In this document: piece by piece, positions 7,212 to 14,912 of the stretch
How positions within the stretch are numbered: the first letter of the stretch is position 1
How the letters are laid out: the number at the start of each line of letters is the position of its first letter
Assembly (NCBI GenBank): GCA_030042575.1
Contig: JASHZK010000028.1
Coordinates: 1 to 20,584, forward strand
Source: Acidimicrobiales bacterium
Lineage (GTDB): Bacteria; Actinomycetota; Acidimicrobiia; Acidimicrobiales; UBA8190
DNA: 20,584 bases
Reading direction: 5' to 3'
Notes under the pieces: generated by a model
The model's input: only the letters and a program-made list of their open reading frames with translations
What the model was told of the DNA's origin: nothing
Database searches by the model: none
Made by a program: the position numbers and the translations under genes

Positions 7212-7261
7212 GGCGGCGGATGTTATCGGCGGCGCCAGAGCGCTCCGGATAGGTTCGGCCC
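7212..7261. promoter_or_regulatory. Divergent promoter region with two leaderless-type -10 elements
   Basis: In the 50 bp between two divergent GTG starts, TAGGTT (7250-7255, plus) lies 6 nt before the crotonase GTG, and TAACAT (7225-7220, minus) lies 8 nt before the oxidoreductase GTG. Both fit TANNNT at the distance expected if transcription begins at the start codon. No clear -35 or ribosome site is seen on either side. Confidence 0.45.
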
Positions 7262-8092
7262 GTGCGAATCACCCGTTATGAGGATTTCGAGCACCTGTCC
7301 TTCGAGCACCGGCCCGATGGGGTGCTGGTGATCACCCTGGACCGGGCCGAGGTCCTCAACGCCGCCAACGTGCGCATGCACCGGGAGATGTCGGAGGTCT
7401 GGGCGGTGGTGGACGACGACGACGACGTCCGGGTGTCGATGGTGACCGGCGCCGGCCGGGCCTTCAGCGCCGGCGGCGACCTGGACATGATCGAGGAGAT
7501 GACCGCCGACTTCGGGGCCACCCTGGTGCAGTGGCGCGATGCGGGAGCCATCGTCGAGCAGATGATGCTGGCCCGGAAGCCGATCGTCTCTGCCATCAAC
7601 GGCGTGGCCGTGGGGGCGGGGCTGGCGGTGGCGTTGCTGGCCGACGTCTCCATCATGGGCACCACTGCCCGTATCTCCGACGGCCACGTTCGCCTGGGAG
7701 TCGCCGCCGGAGACCATGCCGCGGTGCTGTGGCCGCTGCTGTGCGGGATGGCCAAGGCCAAGTACTACTTGATGACCGCCGACTTCGTGGAGGGCCCCGA
7801 GGCCGAGCGCATCGGTCTGGTCACCCGCTGCGTCCCCGACGACCAGGTGGTGCCCGAGGCGCTCGCGGTGGCCGCCCGGTTGGCGGCGGGCAGCGCCACC
7901 GCCGTGCAGTGGACCAAACGGGTCATGAACGGCTGGATCCGCCAGGCCCTGCCCAGCTTCGGAGAGTCGTTGGCCCTGGAGATGCTGGGGTTCCTGGGGC
8001 CCGACGCCGCCGAAGGCGTGGCCGCCCTGCGCCAGAGGCGCCCGCCGCACTTTCCTCCCGCTTCGGGTCGAGACGGCGGCGGCGCGCGGTGA
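7262..8092 (+). CDS. Enoyl-CoA hydratase/isomerase (crotonase) family protein
   Basis: The 276-residue protein has the crotonase fold. The first oxyanion-hole segment is [10 protein letters not shown] (about 68-77) and the second is [12 protein letters not shown] (about 111-122), so it should bind an acyl-CoA thioester. The segment [38 protein letters not shown] is where hydratases carry their two catalytic glutamates. Here the position matching E144 of the rat enzyme is H142, and the one matching E164 is Y168. True hydration is therefore doubtful, and an isomerase, thioesterase or other crotonase reaction is possible. The start is GTG at 7262 behind a TAGGTT -10-like element. It is divergent from an F420-type oxidoreductase and convergent with the L,D-transpeptidase gene. 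Confidence 0.88.
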   Translation: MRITRYEDFEHLSFEHRPDGVLVITLDRAEVLNAANVRMHREMSEVWAVVDDDDDVRVSMVTGAGRAFSAGGDLDMIEEMTADFGATLVQWRDAGAIVEQMMLARKPIVSAINGVAVGAGLAVALLADVSIMGTTARISDGHVRLGVAAGDHAAVLWPLLCGMAKAKYYLMTADFVEGPEAERIGLVTRCVPDDQVVPEALAVAARLAAGSATAVQWTKRVMNGWIRQALPSFGESLALEMLGFLGPDAAEGVAALRQRRPPHFPPASGRDGGGAR

Positions 8093-8125
8093 GTGGGAGC
8101 GGGCCGGGGCCTCGGCGCCACCGGG

Positions 8126-9244
8126 TCACTGGACGGTGACGACGGTGCCGAGCGGGGTCAGGGGGAAGACCACCTCGGCGTGGGCCGGGGGCATCTCCAC
8201 GCAGCCCAGGCTCTGGGGGAAGCCGTAGGCGGCCCGGTCGAAGCCGTGGAGGGCGTCACCGCCGTTGAAGTAACTGACCCACGGTATGCCGGGGTCGCTG
8301 TAGTAGCTGCCGTCCGGGTTGTAGCCCGACATGGTGGTCGAGACGTAGCGGGCATAGACCGTGTAGGACCCCAGGGCCGTAGGAGCAGCGGCGATCCCGG
8401 TGTTGACCAACGTGGTGTACAGGGGGGCACCGTTGCGCCATACCGTCAGGGTCTCAGGAAGGCTCTCGGAGACGTCGGCCCAGTCGTAGTCGGTGTCGGG
8501 ATCGGTCTGATCGCTCGCCATCGCCGAGAGCAGCGCCCTCCACACCTCGGGTCCGGCGATCCCGTCGGTGGTCAGTCCCTCCTCCGACTCGAAAGCCCTG
8601 ACCGCCCCCGTGGTGATGACGTTGGCCTGTCCGGGGCTCCACAGGGAGGTGAAAGCGGACGGCATCGTGGTCCATCGCCACGAGAAGTTCCCCTGCTGGT
8701 CGAGCGCCATCTCCGAGGCCGGCACGGGGGAGGGGTCGGCCGGCGTCCAGGTCAGGGGGAGGTAGTCGAGCTCGGCCAGGAGCTGCTGGGTACGAAGGAG
8801 CGACATGGGCGCCACCGCAAAGGAGATGGAGACATCGCTCGGCAGGTGGCTGCCTCCGGTGTCGGCCACGCCGTCGCTCCCCCCGGGCACCTCGACGGTC
8901 TCGGTCGTTCCCGGCGGCAGACCCTGACTGGGAACGAACTGCTCGGCGTCCGGCCCGTCGGGTTCCCAGGACCCGGCCACCGCGGGGTCGAGCACCGGCT
9001 GGGGCGAGGAGTCGGCCAGTGACTGGCTGAACACCAGGGTCAAGCGGGCGTCGGGGGCAACGTTCGACGCCCCTTGCAGCGGATTGGTGCTGACCAGTTC
9101 CAGCGGCGGCGGCCCCGCCGGTTTGCGGGGGCTGGCTGCGGCGCTGTGGTGACGGGTGGCGGCAAGACCGCCGACGGTGCCGGCGGCGGCGACCAACACA
9201 AAGATGGCGCTGAAGAGCAAGGGGCGGTGGACTGTGCGGTGCAT
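8126..9244 (-). CDS. Secreted L,D-transpeptidase with Ig-like and peptidoglycan-binding regions
   Basis: The 372-residue protein should cross-link or remodel peptidoglycan outside the cell. Residues 1-30 form a signal peptide or membrane anchor (MHRTVHRPLLFSAIFVLVAA). A Big_5/Ig-like region follows at about 47-145 (VSTNPLQGASNVAPDARLTLVFSQ), then a peptidoglycan-binding-like helical segment near 150-242, ending in AVRAFESEEGLTTDGIAGPEVWRALL, with a long insertion. The YkuD catalytic domain covers about 264-372, with H333 in DALHGF and the nucleophile C348 in PQSLGCVEM. The usual core is S/T-H-G-C-h-R; here it is S-L-G-C-V-E. The ATG at 9244 lacks a ribosome site; longer in-frame starts would overlap glnD. 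It lies 52 bp downstream of glnD. Confidence 0.85.
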   Translation of the reverse strand: MHRTVHRPLLFSAIFVLVAAAGTVGGLAATRHHSAAASPRKPAGPPPLELVSTNPLQGASNVAPDARLTLVFSQSLADSSPQPVLDPAVAGSWEPDGPDAEQFVPSQGLPPGTTETVEVPGGSDGVADTGGSHLPSDVSISFAVAPMSLLRTQQLLAELDYLPLTWTPADPSPVPASEMALDQQGNFSWRWTTMPSAFTSLWSPGQANVITTGAVRAFESEEGLTTDGIAGPEVWRALLSAMASDQTDPDTDYDWADVSESLPETLTVWRNGAPLYTTLVNTGIAAAPTALGSYTVYARYVSTTMSGYNPDGSYYSDPGIPWVSYFNGGDALHGFDRAAYGFPQSLGCVEMPPAHAEVVFPLTPLGTVVTVQ

Positions 9245-9296
9245 GTGGGGGCGCGGTGCAGAAACCGCAGGGGACGCAGTGTCGGCCCAGAGGCTA

Positions 9297-11672
9297 TCAG
9301 CGGAGCTCCAGCGCCCGTCGCACGGCGTGGTCGATGTCGGCCAATCGCCGGGGGTCCTCGATCTTCGTGCTGCTGGCGTGGTCACGGACGTAGAAGGCGT
9401 CGACCACCTCTTCGCCCAGCGTGGACACCCGGGCGGTGGTGACGTCGAGACCCTCGGCGAACAGGGCGCCGGTCACGGCGTGCAAGAGACCGACGCGGTC
9501 GGGGGCGCGCACCTCGAGAACGGTGGCCCGGTCGGAGGCGGCGTTGTCCACGGTCACCGACACCGGCGTCGGATGGGCCGAGACCGGTCGCTTTCGCCCG
9601 TAGAGCCGGTTCCGCTCGGCCAGGCGCTCCTCCAAGGCGAGCGTGCCCCGGAGCACGGCGTCGATCTCGTCGCCCACTCGTTCGAAGTCGGGCCAGCTGC
9701 GCCGTGCCGCCTCGACGGCGAAGATCTCCACGGCGAAGCCGTCCTCCCCCGCGGCATCCGCCGACCGCACGTCGAGACCGTGCAGGGCGAACACCCCGGT
9801 GACGGCGGCCAGGAGCCCAGGACGATCACGGGCCACCACGGCGACGGTGGGGACTTCGGCGACCACCACCGTGCGCCCTAGGTTCCGGGCCTGGCCCATG
9901 AGCTGGCGATGCCGGTCGGTGATGGGGGAGGGAGCGGTGGCCGGAAGCGCGCCTCCCGCCAGGCGATGGCGGACCCGGCGCACCAGGTCGGCCACCAGCC
10001 CCGCCTTCCACGGCCCCCAAGCGGCCGGCCCGGTGGCCAGGCCGTCGGCCTCGGTCAGGGCGGCCAGCAGCTCGAGGCTCTGGCTGTCGCCCACCGCCCG
10101 GGCCACGGTGTCGGTGGTGGCCGGGTCGTCGAGATCACGCCGGGTGGCGGCGTCGGCCAGGAGCAGGTGGTTGCGTACCAGCCCGACCAGCACGGCCACG
10201 TCGGGCTCGGCGAAGCCCATGCGCCGACTGATCTCGCCCATCACCTTCATGCCCACCTCGGTGTGATCGCCCGGGAAGCCCTTGCCGATGTCGTGCAGCA
10301 GGGCTCCCACGAGCAGCAGGTCGGCGCGCCGTGTGGCCCACGCCCCCTGTGCGGCTTGGGAGGCTGTCTCGAGCAGGTGCCGGTCCACGGTGTAGCGGTG
10401 ATAGGCGTTGCGCTGCGGCCGGTTGCGCACGGCCTTCCACTCCGGCAACAGGCGCACGAGCAGGTCACGCTGATCGAGCGCTTCCAGGGCGACGATGGCG
10501 GCGGGTCCGGTGGCGAGCAGCCGGACCAGGCTTCGACGCAGCTCGTCCGGCCACGGTTCGGGAGGAGTCGGGCTGGCCCTGGCCATCGTGTCGAGGGCCG
10601 CCCGTCCGATCGGTAAGCCCCGTTCGGCCGCCACCGCCGCCAGGCGCAGCGGAAGGGTGACGTCGTCCGCCACCTCGGCGTCCGGGGCGAGCACGACTTG
10701 GGCCGTGCCGGTGGCCTCGCTCCGCACGGCCACGCCGGGCTCGACCGTGTGAGGCTGCTGGGGGAGCTCTTGTGTCCCCCGGGCACCGCGCCCCCGTGTC
10801 CGATGGGACGCACCCGGCGACACCTGCCGGCGCCAGACGTCGTCGGTCATCCAGGCCACCGTCCGACCGGCCTGGGACACCGCCGCCATCAAGGCGTCGG
10901 CGTCGGCGAAGCCGAGGGCGGCGGCCACCGCGTCCTGTTCCTGGAGCAGCAGCCGCTCGGTGGCCCGGCCGGTGAGGCGGTGCAGCTCGACGCGTGCCGC
11001 GGTGAGGACTTGGCGGGGCTGCTCGAGGGTAGAGAGGTCGACCTCATCGGCCAGGGTCGGTACGCCCAGGGCGGCGGCCACGACGGCGTGGATGTCACGC
11101 AGGCCTCCGTGGGCCTCTTTGAGGTCGGGTTCGAGAAGAAAGGCGACGTCGCCGTGCTCGGCTCTGCGCTGTTCGACCTGTCGGGCCAGCACGGGGAGCT
11201 CTCGCTGTGCCTTCTTCTGCCACAGGGCCCTGGCCTCGGCCACAAGGGGGATCACCACGGCGGCGTCCCCTGCCACCAACCGGCCGTCGAGCAGACCGAG
11301 CTGGGCCCTCAGGTCGCGGCGGGCGACGGCCAGGACGTCTTTGGGGCGTCGCACCGAGTGGTCCAGGCGAATCCCTTCGTCCCACACCGGGTACCACACG
11401 GCGTCGGCCAGGCTGCCGACGTCCCGACGGCCCTTGTGGACCAGGACCACGTCGAGGTCACTGTAGGGGCAGAGCTCACCGCGACCGTATCCGCCGACGG
11501 CCAGGAGGCCGACCCCGCCATGGTCGCCCCGGGAGGCGGCTTCGAGCAGACCGGTCAACCAATCGTCGGCCGCCGCCGCCAGGGCCCGGCAGAAGGCGTC
11601 GCCGTGCAGCTCGGTCCGGGCCAACAGGGCCTGGCGGGCGGCACGGAACGACACCGCCGACGGTAGCACCAC
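9297..11672 (-). CDS. glnD: [Protein-PII] nucleotidyltransferase/nucleotidyl-removing enzyme GlnD
   Basis: GlnD senses glutamine and adds or removes a nucleotide on PII proteins, so controlling nitrogen uptake and glutamine synthetase. All four parts are present in 791 residues. The nucleotidyltransferase domain has GGYGRGELCPYSDLDVVL at 60-77. The GlnD helical region includes EPDLKEAHGGLRDIH at 181-195. The HD domain has YHRYTVDRHLLE and LLHDIGKGFPGDHTEVG (H460, D461). Two ACT domains start near 608 (VVARDRPGLLAAVTGVF) and 718 (VRAPDRVGLLHAVTGALF). In Corynebacterium and Streptomyces, GlnD adenylylates GlnK rather than uridylylating it, and the same may hold here. It usually sits beside amtB-glnK, but no such gene is in the window. 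The start is one of two consecutive GTG codons at 11672, with no ribosome site. Confidence 0.95.
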   Translation of the reverse strand: MVLPSAVSFRAARQALLARTELHGDAFCRALAAAADDWLTGLLEAASRGDHGGVGLLAVGGYGRGELCPYSDLDVVLVHKGRRDVGSLADAVWYPVWDEGIRLDHSVRRPKDVLAVARRDLRAQLGLLDGRLVAGDAAVVIPLVAEARALWQKKAQRELPVLARQVEQRRAEHGDVAFLLEPDLKEAHGGLRDIHAVVAAALGVPTLADEVDLSTLEQPRQVLTAARVELHRLTGRATERLLLQEQDAVAAALGFADADALMAAVSQAGRTVAWMTDDVWRRQVSPGASHRTRGRGARGTQELPQQPHTVEPGVAVRSEATGTAQVVLAPDAEVADDVTLPLRLAAVAAERGLPIGRAALDTMARASPTPPEPWPDELRRSLVRLLATGPAAIVALEALDQRDLLVRLLPEWKAVRNRPQRNAYHRYTVDRHLLETASQAAQGAWATRRADLLLVGALLHDIGKGFPGDHTEVGMKVMGEISRRMGFAEPDVAVLVGLVRNHLLLADAATRRDLDDPATTDTVARAVGDSQSLELLAALTEADGLATGPAAWGPWKAGLVADLVRRVRHRLAGGALPATAPSPITDRHRQLMGQARNLGRTVVVAEVPTVAVVARDRPGLLAAVTGVFALHGLDVRSADAAGEDGFAVEIFAVEAARRSWPDFERVGDEIDAVLRGTLALEERLAERNRLYGRKRPVSAHPTPVSVTVDNAASDRATVLEVRAPDRVGLLHAVTGALFAEGLDVTTARVSTLGEEVVDAFYVRDHASSTKIEDPRRLADIDHAVRRALELR

Positions 11673-11689
11673 GGGTGTAGATACACAGC
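11673..11689. promoter_or_regulatory. 17-bp divergent region with palindromic -10 element
   Basis: Only 17 bp separate the GTG starts of glnD (minus) and the FAD oxidase (plus). They contain GTGTAGATACAC at 11675-11686, perfectly symmetric except for its two central bases. Read on the plus strand it gives TAGATA 6 nt before the oxidase GTG. Read on the minus strand it gives TATCTA 5 nt before the first glnD GTG and 8 nt before the second. One symmetric -10 could thus fire in both directions to yield leaderless transcripts; this is inference. Confidence 0.5.
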
Positions 11690-13360
11690 GTGCGGCGCCG
11701 CTGTTGGTGGGGATGGGGGTACGAGGGAGAAGGCCTGTCGGAACCAGAGATCGAGGCTCTGGGGCGCCGCCTCGGGCCCAGTCTCGGGCTCGACGGGCGA
11801 CGACGGGACCCTCCGTCGGTCTCCGACGTCGAGCTGCCGCCGCCGCGTCTGTCGAGGCCCGCCGCTCTGGCCGACATCGTCACCGAGGACCCGGCTGAGC
11901 GCATCGGCCACGCCTACGGCAAGTCCTATCGCGACGTGGTGCGGGCGCTTCGTGGTCAGATCGACCATCCACCGGACCTGGTGGCCCGGCCCCGAAGCCA
12001 GAGCGAGGTGGCCGCCGTCATCGACTGGTGCGCCGAGCAGGGCGCCGCCGCCGTTCCCTACGGAGGCGGATCGAGCGTCGTGGGCGGGGTCGAGCCCGAC
12101 GTGGGCGAGGGATATGGCGGTGCGGTCACCGTCGACCTCGGTGCCCTCGACAGGGTGCTCGAGGTCGACCCCGTGTCATGGGCGGCCCACATCCAAGGAG
12201 GCGTGCTGGGCCCGGCGCTGGAGGACCAGCTACGCCCCCATGGGCTCACCCTGCGCCACTTCCCCCAGAGCTTCGAGTGCTCGTCGCTGGGCGGGTGGAT
12301 CGCCACCCGGTCGGCGGGCCACTTCGCCACCGGACCCACCCACATCGACGATCTGGTCGAGTCGATGCGGGTGGTGTCGCCGGCGGGGCTCACCGAGACG
12401 AGGCGTGTGCCGGCGTCGGGGGCGGGTCCGTCGCCCGACCGGCTCTTTCTCGGTTCGGAGGGCATTTTGGGCATCGTCACCTCGGCCTGGATGCGGCTGC
12501 GGCCGCGGCCCCGTTGGCGGGCCGGAGGCACGGCACGGTTCTCTTCGCTGGAGGGCGGTGCCGGAGCGGTACGAGCCCTGGCGCAGTCGGGGCTGGCACC
12601 GAGCAACTGCCGGCTGCTCGATCCGCTGGAGGCGATGGTGAACGGTGTCGGCGACGGCGGGACGGCCGTGCTCGTGATCGGCTTCGAATCGGCTGATCAC
12701 CCGCTCGGTCCCTGGGCCAGGCGGGCCGCCGAGCTGGCGTCGGACCTGGGGGGAGTGGTGGACCCGGACTCGTGGAAGCAGGGCGATACCGACGAACCCA
12801 CCGGTGGTGAACTGAGGACAGCTGCCGGCCCGGAGGTCGACGGTCACGGAGGGGCGACCGACGTCTGGCGGGCCTCGTTCCTGCGCGCCCCCTATGTGCG
12901 CGACGCTCTGGTCCGCCTGGGAGCGGTGTGCGACACCTTCGAGACCGCCTGCACCTGGGACCGCTTTCCTTCCCTGTACGAGCAGGTGCGCGTGGCCGTG
13001 GGCGGGGTCCTGGCCCGTGAGGGGACCGGGGGTTTCGTCACGTGTCGCTTCACCCACGTCTACCCCGACGGGCCGGCGCCTTACTTCACCGTGGTGGCTC
13101 CGGCACGTCTCGGGTCGGAGCTGGCCCAGTGGGCCGAGATGAAGGACGCCGCCTCGGAGGCGGTGCTGGGCGCCGGTGGGACGATCACCCATCACCATGC
13201 CGTGGGCCGTGACCACCGGACTTTCTACGACCACCAGCGTCCGGAACTGTTCGCCCGGGCCCTGGCGGCGGCCAAGACCGTCCTCGACCCGGACGGTATC
13301 TGCAACCCGGGCGTGCTCATCGACGCCCCCCGTCGCCTGTCACCGCCCCGGACGTCCTAG
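11690..13360 (+). CDS. FAD-linked oxidase, alkyldihydroxyacetonephosphate synthase-like
   Basis: The 556-residue protein belongs to the VAO/FAD_binding_4 family. The FAD pyrophosphate loop is VPYGGGSSVVGGVEP (123-137), followed by SFECSSLGGWIATRSAGHFATG at 194-215 and LFLGSEGILGIVTSAWMRLRP at 252-272. The C-terminal domain has the AGPS-type triple histidine ITHHHAVGRDH (499-509) and ends with LDPDGICNPG. The eukaryotic enzyme swaps the acyl chain of acyl-DHAP for a fatty alcohol to start ether-lipid synthesis. Actinobacterial relatives are annotated this way, but few are tested, so an alternative oxidase role is possible. The N-terminus MRRRCWWGWGYEGEGLSEPE resembles the W-x-x-WG openings of these homologues, supporting GTG at 11690. 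It is followed by the small membrane-protein gene after 34 bp, probably in one transcript. Confidence 0.87.
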   Translation: MRRRCWWGWGYEGEGLSEPEIEALGRRLGPSLGLDGRRRDPPSVSDVELPPPRLSRPAALADIVTEDPAERIGHAYGKSYRDVVRALRGQIDHPPDLVARPRSQSEVAAVIDWCAEQGAAAVPYGGGSSVVGGVEPDVGEGYGGAVTVDLGALDRVLEVDPVSWAAHIQGGVLGPALEDQLRPHGLTLRHFPQSFECSSLGGWIATRSAGHFATGPTHIDDLVESMRVVSPAGLTETRRVPASGAGPSPDRLFLGSEGILGIVTSAWMRLRPRPRWRAGGTARFSSLEGGAGAVRALAQSGLAPSNCRLLDPLEAMVNGVGDGGTAVLVIGFESADHPLGPWARRAAELASDLGGVVDPDSWKQGDTDEPTGGELRTAAGPEVDGHGGATDVWRASFLRAPYVRDALVRLGAVCDTFETACTWDRFPSLYEQVRVAVGGVLAREGTGGFVTCRFTHVYPDGPAPYFTVVAPARLGSELAQWAEMKDAASEAVLGAGGTITHHHAVGRDHRTFYDHQRPELFARALAAAKTVLDPDGICNPGVLIDAPRRLSPPRTS

Positions 13361-13394
13361 CCTGGGGGGAAGTCGAAGCTGGAGGGAGCCGGAC

Positions 13395-13619
13395 ATGGCC
13401 GATTCGATCGAGAAGCGGAGCGGCGGACGGCTGTCCACCGTGGACAAGGCTCTGGTGGGTGCTGGTGTCGTCGGTGGCGTGCTGGTCGTGCTGTGGATCG
13501 TCCGGGCCGTGGCCCACCTCGTGCTCTTCGCCTTCGAGATCGCCATATTGGTGATCGTGGTGGCCGTGGTGGTCCGCCTGATCCACCTCTTCACCCGGGG
13601 GTCGCGGAACCGGAGCTGA
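13395..13619 (+). CDS. Small two-helix membrane protein of unknown function
   Basis: This 74-residue protein has a polar N-terminus (MADSIEKRSGGRLSTVDK) followed by two hydrophobic stretches, about 19-39 and 43-66, and a basic tail (RLIHLFTRGSRNRS). It should be an inner-membrane hairpin with both ends in the cytoplasm. I recognise no family. The ATG is well supported by GGAGGGAG at 13381-13388, 6 nt upstream. It follows the FAD oxidase by 34 bp in the same direction, so co-expression is likely, and it converges on the glycosyltransferase gene. Confidence 0.75.
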   Translation: MADSIEKRSGGRLSTVDKALVGAGVVGGVLVVLWIVRAVAHLVLFAFEIAILVIVVAVVVRLIHLFTRGSRNRS

Positions 13620-13642
13620 AACCGGCCAGCCCGGCGGTTCAG
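13616..13642. terminator. Hairpin spanning two convergent stop codons
   Basis: CTGAAACCGGCC at 13616-13627 pairs with GGCGGTTCAG at 13633-13642 around a 5-nt loop, with two single-base bulges. It contains the TGA of the small membrane protein on one strand and that of the glycosyltransferase on the other. It could terminate both transcripts, though no U tract is present. Confidence 0.42.
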
Positions 13643-14676
13643 CCCCGGGAGGCCAGTACCCGTTCGTACAGCGCCACGTGGTCCGCCACCATTCTGCTCG
13701 TGGCGAAGTAGCCCTCGGCCGCCGCCCGGCAGTCCTCCCGGCGCAGCGTGCCGATGCGGTCCAGGGCCTCGGCCATGGCCACGTCGTCCTCGCACAAGAA
13801 GCCGGTCGTGCCGTCCTCGACCACTTCGGGGGCAGCTCCTTCGGGGAAGGCGACCACGGGCGTGCCGCAGGCAAAGGCCTCGAGCATGACCATCCCGAAC
13901 GGCTCGCTCCAGCGGATGGGGAAGAGCAATGCTTTGGCGCCGGCCAGGAGCTCGAGCTTGCGCTCGTGGATCACTTCCCCGAGATAGACGGCGTCGGCGC
14001 CCAGCAGGGGAGCGACCTGCTCGTCGTAATAGGCACGCTCCCAGGCTTCGCGCATCTTGGCGGCCAGCAACACGCGCAGGCCGGCCTTGCGAGCGATCTC
14101 GATGGCCCGGTGGGCGCCCTTGTCGGGCGCCATGCGTCCCAGGAAAAGCACGTACTCGCCATCGGCGTCGCCGGCACCGTCACCGTAAGGGAACTTGTCG
14201 GCGTCTATCCCGTGATGGATGACACCGGCCACGGGGACCTGGGGGGCGGCGGCGTGCTGGGCGTGGGAGATACAGATGATCGGCACTCGTGCGCCGATGG
14301 CCATGTACAGGTCGACGAGTTCCTCGTTGAAGGGGCCGTGGATGGTGGTGACGATCGGCAGTTTCGGATAACGCTCGGCGTAGAAAGGGCCGATAACGGT
14401 GTGGTCGTGGACGATGTCGTGATCGGCCGACAGTTCGGAGTAGGCGTGCAGGACGTGGCGCAACTCGGGAACGGCCATGCCGATGCGCATGCCCTCGGCC
14501 CGCTCCAGTGTCCACTTGGTCGGGACCGGGCAGGTTGAATCACCGGTGGCGAAGAGGGTGACCTCGTGGCCGGCCGCCACCAGTCCCCGCGCCAGTTCGT
14601 CCACCACCAACTCGATCCCGCCGTAGAGCGGTGGCGGGATGGGCGTCCATGGTGGGGCAATGAGGGCGATCCTCAT
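13639..14676 (-). CDS. Family 4 glycosyltransferase
   Basis: The 345-residue protein is a GT-B, retaining glycosyltransferase. The N-terminal acceptor half opens with MRIALIAPPWTPIPPPLYGGIELVV and contains GLVAAGHEVTLFATGDS and DIVHDHTV. The donor half includes YVLFLGRMAPDKGAHRAIEIAR (175-196) and the E-x7-E motif EPFGMVMLEAFACGTPVVAF, with E258 and E266, which binds the nucleotide-sugar. Such enzymes build glycolipids, exopolysaccharide or small glycosides; donor and acceptor cannot be told from sequence. There is no signal peptide, so it is cytoplasmic or membrane-associated. I chose ATG 14676. A TTG at 14688, four codons earlier, has AAGGGG closer by and is an alternative. Confidence 0.88.
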   Translation of the reverse strand: MRIALIAPPWTPIPPPLYGGIELVVDELARGLVAAGHEVTLFATGDSTCPVPTKWTLERAEGMRIGMAVPELRHVLHAYSELSADHDIVHDHTVIGPFYAERYPKLPIVTTIHGPFNEELVDLYMAIGARVPIICISHAQHAAAPQVPVAGVIHHGIDADKFPYGDGAGDADGEYVLFLGRMAPDKGAHRAIEIARKAGLRVLLAAKMREAWERAYYDEQVAPLLGADAVYLGEVIHERKLELLAGAKALLFPIRWSEPFGMVMLEAFACGTPVVAFPEGAAPEVVEDGTTGFLCEDDVAMAEALDRIGTLRREDCRAAAEGYFATSRMVADHVALYERVLASRG

Positions 14677-14803
14677 ACGACGATTCAATCATCCCCTTGC
14701 GCCGTCCGAAGGCCCTGGAGTTTCCGGACCAACTCGGTTTCCGGTGCCCACAGAAGGACCGGGTGCCTCCTGTCGGGCCGCTGGGCCAGACGGGGCGCCG
14801 GAC

Positions 14804-14809
14804 TAGGCT
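14804..14809 (+). promoter_or_regulatory. Candidate -10 element of the tRNA-Cys gene
   Basis: TAGGCT fits the TANNNT -10 pattern and lies 12 bp before the mature tRNA 5' end, leaving a short leader for RNase P removal. No good -35 is visible about 17 bp upstream, so the call rests on position and the hexamer alone. Confidence 0.35.
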
Positions 14810-14821
14810 CCTCCGACACCC

Positions 14822-14893
14822 GGCGGCGTGGCCGAGTGGTTTAGGCAGGGGCCTGCAAAGCCCCGTACGGCGGTTCGATTCCGCCCGCCGCCT
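14822..14893 (+). tRNA. tRNA-Cys (anticodon GCA)
   Basis: A complete cloverleaf can be folded by eye. The acceptor stem pairs GGCGGCG (14822-14828) with CGCCGCC (14886-14892). The anticodon stem GGGGC/GCCCC encloses the loop CTGCAAA, with GCA at 14855-14857. The T arm is GGCGG-TTCGATT-CCGCC (14869-14885). The discriminator base is T at 14893, the U73 identity element of tRNA-Cys. The 3' CCA is not encoded and must be added after transcription. The agmatine deiminase ATG begins only 19 bp later. Confidence 0.96.
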
Positions 14894-14902
14894 CTGGCTG
14901 GT

Positions 14903-14910
14903 GAGGAGGT
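14903..14910 (+). promoter_or_regulatory. Ribosome binding site of agmatine deiminase, unusually close
   Basis: GAGGAGGT is a strong Shine-Dalgarno sequence, but its AGGAGG core is only 3 nt from the ATG at 14913. In-frame GTG codons at 14925 and 14928 are 15 or more nt away, which is too far, so the ATG remains the best start. The short spacing may lower initiation. Confidence 0.55.
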
Positions 14911-14912
14911 AT

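Noticed and set aside
9245..9385. Longer N-terminus for the L,D-transpeptidase
   Set aside because: It would overlap glnD and place a polar stretch before the signal peptide.
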